Shown: one piece after another, positions 17,661 to 27,430 of the stretch | Numbering within the stretch: the stretch's first letter is position 1 | Layout of the letters: each line of letters starts with the position of its first letter | Position numbers and translations under genes: made by a program | Source of the DNA: [Actinomadura] parvosata subsp. kistnae | GTDB lineage: Bacteria; Actinomycetota; Actinomycetes; Streptosporangiales; Streptosporangiaceae | Assembly: GCF_900323885.1 (NCBI RefSeq) | Contig: NZ_OOHJ01000018.1 | Location: 3,459,001 to 3,523,000, forward strand | DNA length: 64,000 nt | Direction: 5' to 3' | The notes under the pieces: generated by a model | Database searches by the model: none | What the model saw: only the letters and a program-made list of their open reading frames with translations | What the model was told of the DNA's origin: nothing

Positions 17661-20600
17661 CTAGAGGGTGGCGAACTGCATCAGGTCCAGCCGGCGGGCC
17701 GATCCCATGTAGGCCCGGCCCGGCGGGCCCGCGAAGAACTGGTCGGGCTCCAGGTTGATCCCGTGCTCGCGGGCGTGCACCCGGCTCGCCGGCGTCAGCA
17801 GGAAGCGGGTGCCTGAGCGCAGCACTTCGTTCACCTCGCTCGCCAGCGCCCGCCGGTGCCCCTCCAGCAGCGGGGTGGCGTCGCCGCACAGCACCAGGGC
17901 CCGCCGGCCCAGCTCCGACGGCGCGAGGAGGTCCTGGAGCAGGGTGGGGAGGGTGTCGAAGCCCTGCTCGCGCGGGGTGATCGTGACCTGGTCGACGTCG
18001 TCCACCACCACCGCGTACCGGTCCCCCTCAAAGGCTTCCACGGCCTCGCGCAGCTCTTCGTCGGTGAACGAGGTGCCGGCCAGGGCCCTGGCCTCCGGGA
18101 GCGAGCGGACCAGCGGGGAGCGGGGCGGGGCGATGGCGAGCACCCGGACGCCCGCCCGCAGCAGCACGGTCGCCATGACCAGCGCCGCCGTGCTGCGGCC
18201 CGACCCGGCGGGGCCGGAGACGAGCACGAGGTGCGGGCCGAGGTCGAACAGGTCGAGGCCGACCGGGGTGACGCCGGGCCCGCCGACGCCGATGGCCGGG
18301 GAGGGGAGGTCGCGGAGCGCGACGGCCGCCGGGAGCGGGGGGAAAGGCCGGGGCCGAGGTGGGCGGACACGGCGTGGGCGGGGGCGGGCGCGCGGCTGTG
18401 ACGGCCGGAGACGGGCGAGCCAGGGACGGGCGAGCCAGGGACGGGCGAGCCAGGGACGGGCGAGCCAGGGACGGGTGAGCCAGGGACGGGTGAGCCAGGG
18501 ACGGGTGAGCCAGGGACGGGTGAACCGGAGACAAGCGGGCCGGAGACCGGTGGAACAGGGCCAGGGAGGGTTTCGGGTGGGAGGCAGATCTGGGCGTGCA
18601 GGCCGCTGGCCGCCTCGATCGCCCGCCCCGCCAGCACCGGCGGCGACACCATCCCGGAGGTGAGGTACGAGCGCCGCGTCTCCTCCCGGGGGAACGGCAG
18701 GAACAGCCGCCGCGAGAACAGGTCGGGAGTCTTGCCACGCAGCATGTCGTGCCCGCCCACCGCCACCGTGTGGATGCCGACGGGTGCCCCGCCGGCCACG
18801 ATGCCGCGCAGGGTGACGAGGAGGGGCGTCTCGAAGAAGTCGGGGCTGCCACGGTCCTCGAAGTACTCCCACCCGTCGATGACGAGCACGATCGCGGGCG
18901 CGGCCGGCCCTCCGGGCGTCAGGCGGGCCAGCCGCCGCCGCTCCACCTCCTCGGCGAGCCAGGTGACGAGCCGCCTGATCCGGTCTGGCTCGCCGCCGCC
19001 GACGACGGCCCCGCAGAGCGGCAGCGACGCGTACGCGGCCAGCCCGCCCGGCTGGTTCTCGATCACGTACAGCCACACGTGCTCGGGCGAGCAGCGCGCC
19101 GCCAGGCTGGAGATCAGGGTGCGGCAGAACGTGGTGCGCCCCGACTGGGGCCCGCCGGCGACCATGAGCCGTTCGGTCCCGGCCAGGTTCAGGGACATGA
19201 CGGGCTGCGCCTGGTTGGCGGGGTCGTCGAGCAGCGCGAACGGCACCCCGTCCGCTCCTGAAAGGGCGGCCAGCGGCAGTGTGGCGGGCAGCGGCGGCAG
19301 GAGGGGGCGGAACGGCGGCTCGACCGGCAGGCGCGGCGCCGCCTCCAGGACGGCGGCGATGGCGAGGTCCTGGTCGGTGCGGCTGGCCCGCCGCCCGCCG
19401 TCCCGTGACTCGGGGCGGGGCAGGCCGAGCGTGGGCCAGGGGGCGAGGCGGGCGGTGGCGGGCGCGGCGCCGGTGGGCGGCGGGTCGCCGAGGTAGCCGG
19501 TCTGGAAGAGCTGCGGGGTGCGTTGCTCGCCGCCCACCCGCATGATCATGCCCCGGCCGCGCAGCCGGGACGGGATGGTGGCGGCGTCGGGCACGCCGAG
19601 CACTTCGACGCTGTCGGAGGGCTCGTTCTGGCGCAGGGTGATGCGCAGGGAGATGTTGTTCTTCAGCTCGGGCGACAGCTTGCCCTGCAACGACTGCGTG
19701 GCCAGCACGAGGTGCATGCCGAGCGAGCGCCCCTTGGCGGCGACGTTGACCAGCTCGCGCAGGAAGTCGGGCGAGGTCTCCAGCACGCGGGCGAACTCGT
19801 CGAAGACCATGACGAGCCGGGGCAGCCGGCCTCCGGCGTTCCAGTAGGCGTCGATCTCGCCGCCGTACCGGGCGAGGACGGCCTCGCGCCGGCGGACCTC
19901 CGCCCGTACGGAGGCGAGCACGCGGCGGGCGGCGGCCTCGTCGAAGACGTCGGCGGCCGTGTCGCCGGTGGAGCGGATCAGCCCGACCACGTGCGGGCAG
20001 TGCTCGAACGGCAGGAACGCGCTGCCGCCCTTGAAGTCGACCAGCACGAGGTTCAGCTCGTCGGGCCGGTTGGCGAGCAGCAGGGAGGTGACGAGGGTCT
20101 GCAGCAGGATGCTCTTGCCGGCCCCGGTGGCACCGCCGAGCATGGTGTGCGGCCCGTCGGCGGCGAGGTCCACGGTGACGGGGCCGGTGCCGTCGGCGCC
20201 GACGCACACGCGGGTGGTGGGCCCGGGGTCGGCGGCCCATCGCGTCAGGACGGCCTCGGCGTCGGGCGCGCCCATCCCGAGCGCGTCGAGCAGGCGGACG
20301 GCGTCGGGGATGACGCTGTCGGCCCTGGCCAGGGTGAGCCGGTCGCGCATGGGCGCCACGGCGCGGGCGATGCGTTCGGCGGCCTGCTCGCCGAGGCTCT
20401 CCGGTTGCACGGGGACGGGCAGTCCCTGCCGGCCGCGGGTGAGCAGCATGCCGGCGCCGTCGAGCTCGCAGACGCCGCGGCACTCGTTCAGGCTGCGCTG
20501 GTCGGCGCAGATGACGTACACGCCGACGGAGGGGCCCTCCCTGAGCACTTCCTTCATGCCGGGGATGTCACGTAAGGCCCGTGCCCCGTCGAGGACGACG

Positions 20601-22021
20601 ACGATCTCCTCCGCGAAGGTGACGTGCCGCTCCTTGGCCTTGAGCCGCTCGGTGACCAGGTCCTTGAGCTCCTCGATCCGTTCGGTGCGGGTCTCGGGCG
20701 TGTTGCCGACCAGGCACGGTACGGGGGCGTCCACGTTCAGGTGCGGCAGCCAGCGCGTCCAGGCCAGGTGCTCGCCCCCGGAGGCGGTGATCAGCACGAG
20801 CCGCAGCTCGTCGGGGGCGCGCAGCGTGCCGAGCTGGACCAGCAGCCAGCGCAGCAGCGCGTCCACGGGGCCGGGCGGGCCGATGACGCCGAGCACGCCG
20901 ATCTGCCGCAGGTCCACGGTGACGGGCACCCCGCGCAGCACCGGCGGGACGAACCCGGGCCACGGCTCGCCCTCGAACGCGATCGTGGCCGGCTCGTCCG
21001 CCACGCCCACCCGTAACGTCAGCCCGTCGGGCGAGTCGGCGTTGCGCGGCCACAGCCCCGGCCCCTCGTGGGTGGCGGCGAAGGTGAGGTCCACCTCGTC
21101 GGGGGCGACGACGTGCCGCAGCCACTGCTCGTGCACGACGTGCTGCCGGACGCGCTCCATCGTGTCCTGTTTGCGCTGGGCGAACTCGCGTTCTTTCTTC
21201 TTGCGCTGCCGCCCTTCCACCCACTGCGTGCCGAAGAACGTGATCGGCGTCAATAATCCGAACAGCAAAAAGTACGGACTTTTCAGGAAGATCGCCATCG
21301 CGATGGAAATGGGCAGTGGCAGCAGCGACGAAACCAGCGCCACCCCGATATTGCGTTGCGGAGCCTCGTTCCGCGGCAGCGTGACGCGCGTGCCCGCGAC
21401 GGCGGGGGCGGGGGAGAAGGCCCGGTCGAAGTCGATGCGCCCGTCGCGGGCGCGGGTGGTCCTGAGCCGGGACGACGGCAGCGGCGCCCACCGCAGCCGG
21501 TCGTCGCCCACCTGGAGCACCCCGTCGGGGCGCAGCGGCACCGGCGCCTGGACGCCCAACTCGTCCACGAGGGTGCCGTTGCGCGAGCCGAGGTCCACGA
21601 CCGTGGCCTCACCCGTCCACGACACGTCGAGGCGGGCGTGCCGCCTGGACACCTTCTGGTCCAGCGGCAGGCTGATGTCGGTCCACTCGCGGCCGATGAC
21701 GTGGCTGCCGGGGCTGAGCCAGATCACCCGGCCCGCGTCCGGGCCGGCGAACACGCGGATCGCGCCGGCCGCCGCCAGGGGTCTCCACGGCTGGGTACGC
21801 TCCGGCTCGCCGACGCTGATCGTCGCCCCCGGCACCAGCGGGCTGTCGGACACGGGGGAGTCGGGGTCGAGCTTGTCGCCGCCGACATAGCAGGGACGAC
21901 CGCGGACGGGGAAGGGCAGCGCCCGCAGCAGCGAGCCGACGAGGGTCTCGGGCTCCGCCGTCACCTCGGCGTCGACGGCGGTGGAAGCCGCCGGATCGCG
22001 GATCGTCAACCGAATGATCAT
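17661..22021 (-). CDS. FHA-containing EccC/EssC-type T7SS FtsK/SpoIIIE ATPase; frameshift near 18340
   Basis: The protein is about 1,450 residues. Order: a small N-terminal fold; an FHA domain (HVIGREWTD, SRRHARL, DLGSRNGTL); two TM helices (~235-275); then FtsK-like ATPase modules. The first P-loop, GGATGAGKS (~residue 628), is canonical. The second, GGPQSGRTT, and third, GPAGSGRST, have Arg for Lys. ATG 22021 is preferred over GTG 22048 because AGAGGGG precedes it. The frame from 22021 runs past the linker to 17831 out of register. The true C-terminal ATPase module is in another frame ending at 17661. One missing C in the six-C run at 18337-18342 would join them. It powers export of WXG100-type substrates; no other T7SS core gene is in the window. 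Confidence 0.88.
18411..18525 (-). repeat. 15-nt tandem repeats encoding PGSPV units in the EccC linker
   Basis: Seven full units (18421-18525) and one partial unit of CAGGGACGGG(C/T)GAGC code for a Pro-Gly-Ser-Pro-Val linker between the second and third ATPase modules. The array is prone to slippage and lies just 5' (in gene direction) of the frame break. Confidence 0.9.
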
Positions 22022-22189
22022 AATCCCCTCTCCAGGGGACTGAAGCACGATTCAGCAGATAAATCTAGCTTTAGGCGAGACAGGCAAACTATCCAACCTT
22101 GGCCCCGTCTCGTGGCTAGAGTGATAATTCTCAATATCAGCCTACCGAGCGCGATATTTCATGATATCCGCAGCGCAGGGAGCCGCGGA
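22022..22189. promoter_or_regulatory. Divergent promoter region between EccC-like and sigma factor genes
   Basis: These 168 nt are AT-rich for this genome and must hold both promoters. TGATA (22122-22126) and TATCA (22135-22139) form a dyad. Read on the minus strand it contains TTGAGAATTATC, resembling actinobacterial FurA boxes. CAACC-N-CGTGGCTA at ~22094-22119 could be an ECF-type promoter for autoregulation of the sigma gene. Both readings are tentative. Confidence 0.4.
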
Positions 22190-22714
22190 GTGTCTCACCG
22201 CGTAACCGACGAGGCCATGGTCAGAGCCCTCTATCGCGAATACGGCGCCCCCCTGATGGCCTTCGCCGTCAGGCTGACGGGCGGCGATCGCCGCTGGGCC
22301 GAGGACGTCGTCCAGGAGACGCTCGTGCGCGCCTGGCGCAACCTCCACGACCTGCGCACGGAGTCCGGCTCGCTGATGCCCTGGCTGGCCACGGTCGCGC
22401 GCCGGGTCGTCATCGACAACCGCAGGCGCTCCGGCGCGCGCCCGCTCGACACCGTGGAGGACATCGGCGACCGCGCCCAGCCCGTCGCGGCCGAGGACGA
22501 GCGACTGTTACGGGAGATCGTCGTGACCGACGCGATGATGTCGCTGTCCCCCGCGCACCGGCAGGTGCTCACCGAGACGTTCCTCCTGGACCGCACCGTC
22601 CAGGAGGCGGCGGAGACGATCGGCGTGCCCGTCGGCACGGTGAAGTCCCGCGTGTACTACGCCATGCGCGCCTTACGGGTCGCGCTGGAGGAAAGGGGGG
22701 TGACGCTGCCGTGA
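22190..22714 (+). CDS. ECF-type RNA polymerase sigma factor
   Basis: A 174-residue sigma factor with only regions 2 and 4. Region 2 includes ALYREYGAPLMAFAVRLTGG and AEDVVQETLVRAWRN. Region 4 has LSPAHRQVLTETFLLDRTVQEAAETIGVPV trimmed around the GTVKSRVYYAMRAL recognition helix. GTG 22190 follows GGGAGCCGCGGA. The next gene, 34 nt downstream, is a membrane anti-sigma factor, so the pair forms one switch. It is divergent from the T7SS ATPase gene and could control it. Confidence 0.94.
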   Translation: MSHRVTDEAMVRALYREYGAPLMAFAVRLTGGDRRWAEDVVQETLVRAWRNLHDLRTESGSLMPWLATVARRVVIDNRRRSGARPLDTVEDIGDRAQPVAAEDERLLREIVVTDAMMSLSPAHRQVLTETFLLDRTVQEAAETIGVPVGTVKSRVYYAMRALRVALEERGVTLP

Positions 22715-22748
22715 TCGAGGAGCGTCACGATGACAGGGGGGTGGCGCG

Positions 22749-23444
22749 ATGACCGAGGTACATCACGAGGACGTGGCCGCGTACGCGCTCGGCCTGCTCA
22801 ACGAGGAGGAGCGGGCCGCTTTCGAGCGCCATCTGGACGCGTGCGGGACCTGCGCGTCCGAGGTGGGCTCGTTCGCCGCGATGGGCGAGCTGATCAAGGG
22901 CGTCCATCCGGACGACCTGCTGCCGCAACCACCGGACCCGCAGGTGGAGTCGCTGCTGGTGCACCGGGCCGCCAAGGAGCGCCGGCGCCGCAGCCTGCAC
23001 CGCGGCTTCATGACGGCCGCCGCCTGCCTGGTGGTCGCCGCCGGGGTCTTCCTCGCCGTCAGCTCCGTGACGAGCGGCCCCAACCCCGACAGCGTCCACG
23101 GCCCGGCCCGCGAACTGCTGCTGACCGGCCACACCTACTCCGTCACCGACCCGGCCACCGGCGTGTCGGGGGTCGTCGGCCTGGAGGACAAGGGTTGGGG
23201 CACCCACGTCGCGCTGGAGCTCAAGGGCGTCAAGGGGCCGCTGCAGTGCCGGCTCGTGGCGTTCGGCGACGACGGGCGCTCGGAGGTGGTCGCGAGCTGG
23301 GGCGTGCCGGAGAAGGGGTACGGCGTGCCGGGCTCGCCCGACCCGCTCGTCCTGCACGGGGGCACCAGCCTGCCGCAGGCGGAGCTCAACCACTTCGCCA
23401 TCCAGACCTCCGACGGAAGGACCCTGGCGACCGTCACCGTTTGA
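22749..23444 (+). CDS. Membrane-bound zinc-finger anti-sigma factor
   Basis: The protein has 231 residues. The N-terminal anti-sigma domain has the HEDVAAYALGLLNEEERAAF helix and the zinc motif HLDACGTCASE (H-x3-C-x2-C). One TM helix follows (AAACLVVAAGVFLAVSSV, ~residues 82-100), then an extracellular beta-rich sensor-like domain of ~125 residues. It is translated with the sigma factor upstream and probably holds it inactive at the membrane. Confidence 0.93.
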   Translation: MTEVHHEDVAAYALGLLNEEERAAFERHLDACGTCASEVGSFAAMGELIKGVHPDDLLPQPPDPQVESLLVHRAAKERRRRSLHRGFMTAAACLVVAAGVFLAVSSVTSGPNPDSVHGPARELLLTGHTYSVTDPATGVSGVVGLEDKGWGTHVALELKGVKGPLQCRLVAFGDDGRSEVVASWGVPEKGYGVPGSPDPLVLHGGTSLPQAELNHFAIQTSDGRTLATVTV

Positions 23445-23459
23445 AGGGCCAGTAACCGT

Positions 23460-25733
23460 CTAAAGGGCCAGTAACCGCACCCGCAGCTCGCTCACCTGCT
23501 TGGGCTCGGCGATCCCGTCCCAGGGCGACAGGGCCGCCAGGCCCGCCTCCTGGTGCTCCGCGGCGCGCTCGCGCCGCAGCCGCGCCAGGTGCAGGTGGGC
23601 GAGCGCGGTGCTCACCCCCGCCGGGGGCAGGCGCGGCTCGGCCTCCTCCAGCAGCGCCACCACGGCGGCCGGCTCGTGCGCCGGGTCCTCCAGCATGATC
23701 CCGGCCCGGTGCACCAGGCAGCGCGCCCGCCCGATCTCGTCGGCCGCCCCGGTGTAGAGCCGCTCGGCCTCGCCCAGGTGCAGGCCGGCGTCGTGGCTCT
23801 GGCCCAGGTAGTGGTGGGCCAGCGCGAGCAGCTCGCGGGCGTGCGCCTCGGCGCCGGGGTCGCCGGCCCGGCGGGCCAGGTCGAGCGCCTGGAACAGCAC
23901 GACCCTGGCATGGGCGTGCAGGGTGCGCGCCTCGGGGCCGCGGCCGTCGTGGTCGAGCGTCTGGGCCCTGCGCATGAGCAGCGCCGCCACGTTCGCCAGC
24001 CGCAGCGCCTGGCCGAGGACGTCGCCGCCGGCCAGCGCCTGGCCGTACCGGACGAGGGCGGACTCGACGGCGGTGAACTCGTCGCCGCCGGCCAGCAGGA
24101 GCGCCGCGTGCGCCAGGTGCAGGCCGGCCGGCCACGACTCGACCCTGACGTGCAGCGCCGCCGCGCGGTTGAAGTGCTGGCGCGCCTTGCGCGGGTCACC
24201 CCAGGTGAGCAGCACCGCGCACTGGCGCAGCTCGGCCGTGGCCTGCACCTGCTCGTCGCCGAGCGCCTTGGCGGCCCTGGCCAGCTCGGCCGCCGCGCGC
24301 AGCCGGTCCTCGTGCCGCTGTTCGAGCCGGAACCAGGTCTCCAGCGCGTCCGCGATCCGGGCGAGCGCGCGGCCGGTCCTGGGCGCCGGGTCGTGGCGGG
24401 CCAGCACCTGCAGCAGCACCCGGTCCTCCATCGCGAACCAGGCCCTGGCCTCCTCGGCGGGCAGCCGGTCGGCGTAGGCGGCGGCCTGCCCGGCGAAGTG
24501 CTCCACCAGCCGCCGCCACGCCGCCACCTCCCTCGGCGTGCCCTCCGCGCCGCCGCCGCGGAACGCGCCCGACACCCTGACGCGCGTCATCCGTACGTTC
24601 TCCACCAGGCCGAGCTCGGCCAGCTCCGCGATCGCGTCGGCGGCGGACGGCACGCCGAGCAGCGCGGCGGCGGCCTGGTGGTCCACCTCGGCGATCGGCA
24701 GCCCGGCCAGCAGCACGAAGAGCTGCTTGGCCATGGGCCGCAGCTGCTTGACGCCGAGGGTGAGCACGAAGTCGAGCGTGTCGGAGACGGGCAGGCTGCG
24801 CAGGTCGTCCACCAGCGACTGCAGCGGCACGCCCGGGTTGCCCGCCAGCCAGCGGCCGACCCTGACGAGCTCCAGCGGGCTGCCCAGGCAGACGTCCACC
24901 AGCAGCTCCAGCGCCTTCGGGTCGCGGGCGGCGCGGTCGTCGCCGATGTGGCGGGCCAGCAGCGCCCGGCCGGCGTCGGGGGCGAGCGGGCCGAGCTGGA
25001 TCGGCTCGACGTGCTGCGGCGGCGCGTCGGTGAGCGTGCCGGCCACCACGATGTGCGCGCCGGGCACCCGGGTCGGCAGCCACTCGACCTGGCTCCACGA
25101 GCTGACGTTGTCGAGCAGCAGCACGTGGCCGGTGCCGGTGAGCGCCTCGATCACCTGCGCGGTCGCGTCGTGCGGCTCCTGAATGGCGCCCGGCGGCCGG
25201 TTCAGCGTGCGCAGCACCCGCTGGGCCACGCTGAGCGGCGTCTCGGGGCGGTCTCTGTCGGGGCCGCGCAGGTCGGCGTAGCGCTGCTTGCGTGCCTCGC
25301 CCGCCAGGTCCCACACCGCCTGGACGGCCACGGCGGACGTGCCCATGCCGATCGGCCCGTGCACGACGACGACGCCGCGCTCCAGGGCCTCGTCCTTGAT
25401 CCGCTGGAGCTCGGCGTCCCTGCCGACGAGGCCGTCGATCCGGTCGGGGAACGGCATGGGCGCCAGGGCGGGGCGGGCGGCCGGCTCGCGGCGGCGGCGG
25501 ATCGCGTACGTGAGCAGCGCCGCCGCGATCGGCACCAGCACCACGAGGACGACCAGGAGCCAGGTCGGGAAGCCGCCGATGAGCTGCTTGATCAGCTCCT
25601 CCTGGAGGAGCAGGACCGTGCCGCCCACCGTCAGCACCCCGCCGACGCCCAGCTCGGCCCAGTGCGCGGCGGCCCGCCGGTACAGCCGGGAGAGCCGGTA
25701 GCTCAGCCGTTCGCGGCGCGAAATGTCCGTCAT
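23460..25733 (-). CDS. Membrane-anchored NB-domain/TPR protein with degenerate P-loop
   Basis: The protein has 757 residues. Two TM helices (~30-50 and ~60-82) precede an NB-ARC/STAND-like domain: LVGRDAELQRI, a P-loop position reading HGPIGMGTSA with no Lys, and a Walker B-like HVLLLDNVSSW. Residues ~420-750 are helical TPR-type repeats (ARQHFNRAAALH, AEAHARELLALAHHYLGQ). ATG 25733 overlaps the permease stop by 4 nt, so it is coupled to an ABC-transporter-like operon. STAND proteins are usually ATP-driven switches; loss of the P-loop Lys suggests binding or scaffolding only. It converges with the anti-sigma gene. Confidence 0.85.
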   Translation of the reverse strand: MTDISRRERLSYRLSRLYRRAAAHWAELGVGGVLTVGGTVLLLQEELIKQLIGGFPTWLLVVLVVLVPIAAALLTYAIRRRREPAARPALAPMPFPDRIDGLVGRDAELQRIKDEALERGVVVVHGPIGMGTSAVAVQAVWDLAGEARKQRYADLRGPDRDRPETPLSVAQRVLRTLNRPPGAIQEPHDATAQVIEALTGTGHVLLLDNVSSWSQVEWLPTRVPGAHIVVAGTLTDAPPQHVEPIQLGPLAPDAGRALLARHIGDDRAARDPKALELLVDVCLGSPLELVRVGRWLAGNPGVPLQSLVDDLRSLPVSDTLDFVLTLGVKQLRPMAKQLFVLLAGLPIAEVDHQAAAALLGVPSAADAIAELAELGLVENVRMTRVRVSGAFRGGGAEGTPREVAAWRRLVEHFAGQAAAYADRLPAEEARAWFAMEDRVLLQVLARHDPAPRTGRALARIADALETWFRLEQRHEDRLRAAAELARAAKALGDEQVQATAELRQCAVLLTWGDPRKARQHFNRAAALHVRVESWPAGLHLAHAALLLAGGDEFTAVESALVRYGQALAGGDVLGQALRLANVAALLMRRAQTLDHDGRGPEARTLHAHARVVLFQALDLARRAGDPGAEAHARELLALAHHYLGQSHDAGLHLGEAERLYTGAADEIGRARCLVHRAGIMLEDPAHEPAAVVALLEEAEPRLPPAGVSTALAHLHLARLRRERAAEHQEAGLAALSPWDGIAEPKQVSELRVRLLAL

Positions 25734-27430
25734 CGGCGCACCCCCCGCGTGAGCCCCCGGTACAGCCGGCGCGCGGTCAGCGCCACCACCAGCACCGGCA
25801 CCGCGGTCGCGATCACCGCCTGCGCCGCCAGCGGGCTCGCCGCGCTCATGAAGTGGCGGGCCTGCTCCAGCAGGATCAGCGGCAGGTGGTCGCCCGACGG
25901 CCAGTTGAGCAGCAGCCCGACGACCGCGTCGTTCCAGACCAGGACGAACGCCAGCACCCCGGCCAGCACCACGGCGGGCCGGGCCTCGCGGACCACGTGG
26001 ACCAGCTCCCACCGGTCGCGCGCCAGCATCGGCGCCGGCACCCGCACGAACGCGTTGTGCAGCACCAGCACCGCCAGCGGGATCACCAGCGCCGCGTGCA
26101 CGATGGTCAGCGCGAGCGGCGTGCCGACCGGGCTCAGCCAGCGCTGCAGCGGCACGGCGAACGCCTGTGGCGGCAGCGCCGCGAGGGCCACCGTGACGAG
26201 CAGGACGGGCCGCCAGGCGCGGCGGGGCAGCAGGTGCTCGTGGGCCAGCACGTACGCGGCCGGCACCGCGGCCAGCAGCACCACGCACACCACCGCCACG
26301 GCCCGCAGGAACGTGGTGCCGAGAGCGCCGGTGAACGCGCTGTCGGACAGCGCTTCCGCGTAGGAGGCGAGCGTCCACGGCTCGCCGTTCCACCAGCCCG
26401 TCTGGGCGGCGGCGACCGGGTCGCGCAGCGAGGTGAGCAGCAGCGCCGCGAACGGCAGCAGCCACAGCACCGCCACCGTCCCGCCGAGCGGCCACAGGCG
26501 CCGCCCGGAAGCGGCCGGTGGACGTGCCGTCAGGGCGGGGTCGGTCCAGCTCACGCGCCCGCGCAGGCCGAGCAGTGCCGGCGCGGCCAGCCCCGCCACC
26601 AGCAGCGACATCAGCACGGCGAGCGCGGCGGCCCCGGCGTCGCCCAGGTCGTCGTTGTGCCGCCACCAGAACAGCCCGCCGCCCTCCACCAATGCCTGCG
26701 TGGACCCCGGCACCCCCATCAGCACGAGGTCGAACACGCGGGCCGCCGCGACCAGCGCGAACAGGTACGCCAGGGCGGCCGGCCCGGCCAGCGCGGGCAG
26801 CACCACGGACCAGAGCCGGCGCCGCCGCCCCACGCCGAACGCCCTGGCCATGCGCAGCAGCTTCGACGGCAGCCGGGCCAGGGCCTCGTGGAAGACGAGG
26901 AACGCGACCCCGGCGTACTGCCAGACGAAGGCCAGCCCGAGCACGAGCCAGATCCAGCCGGGCCCGAGGAAGGCGGTGTCGCGGCCCAGGAGGGCGGCGG
27001 CCATGCCGCGCTCGCGGCTGGTGTCGAACAGCAGCCGGAAGACCGCCCCGGTGGTGAGCGGCGAGACGACGGCGGGCAGCACGAGGATGACGCGCATGAC
27101 CAGGCCGAGCGCGGGCCCGGCATTCCTGACCAGCCAGGCGAGGCCGAGGCCGACCGCGCACACGACCACGACCAGCACCCACCAGATCAGCGTGTTGCCG
27201 ACCGCCTGCCACGCCTGGCCGTCGCTCAGCACGCCGGCCCACGCGCCGGGCCTGGACAGGCTGATGACCACGGTCACCAGGAGCGGCGCGAGGATCACGC
27301 CCGCCGCCAGCAGCACCGCCAGCAGCAGGTAGAGGGCGGCCCGCCAGCGGCTGAGCCCGTGCCCTGCCGGCGGCATCCGGGCGTCGTGGTGCGGGGCCAC
27401 CTCGAACAGGAACGCGTTCTGCTCGCTCAT
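25730..27430 (-). CDS. Fused double ABC-transporter permease (MalF/MalG-like)
   Basis: A 566-residue membrane protein with about twelve hydrophobic segments in two halves. Each half resembles a binding-protein-dependent permease. The first has GNTLIWWVLVVVVCAVGL and an EAA-like loop (ARAFGVGRRRRLWSVVLP). The second starts near PLGGTVAVLWLLPFAALLL, with the weaker loop ELVHVVREARPAVVLAG. Sugar importers normally have two separate permeases, so this is a fusion. Its start overlaps the solute-binding gene stop (ATGA) and its stop overlaps the NB-TPR start. The only candidate ATPase in the operon is catalytically dead. Confidence 0.86.
   Translation of the reverse strand: MSEQNAFLFEVAPHHDARMPPAGHGLSRWRAALYLLLAVLLAAGVILAPLLVTVVISLSRPGAWAGVLSDGQAWQAVGNTLIWWVLVVVVCAVGLGLAWLVRNAGPALGLVMRVILVLPAVVSPLTTGAVFRLLFDTSRERGMAAALLGRDTAFLGPGWIWLVLGLAFVWQYAGVAFLVFHEALARLPSKLLRMARAFGVGRRRRLWSVVLPALAGPAALAYLFALVAAARVFDLVLMGVPGSTQALVEGGGLFWWRHNDDLGDAGAAALAVLMSLLVAGLAAPALLGLRGRVSWTDPALTARPPAASGRRLWPLGGTVAVLWLLPFAALLLTSLRDPVAAAQTGWWNGEPWTLASYAEALSDSAFTGALGTTFLRAVAVVCVVLLAAVPAAYVLAHEHLLPRRAWRPVLLVTVALAALPPQAFAVPLQRWLSPVGTPLALTIVHAALVIPLAVLVLHNAFVRVPAPMLARDRWELVHVVREARPAVVLAGVLAFVLVWNDAVVGLLLNWPSGDHLPLILLEQARHFMSAASPLAAQAVIATAVPVLVVALTARRLYRGLTRGVRR

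Noticed and set aside
18411..18525. Array resembling a short CRISPR
   Set aside because: Units are contiguous 15-nt repeats with no spacers and they code for a Pro-rich linker.
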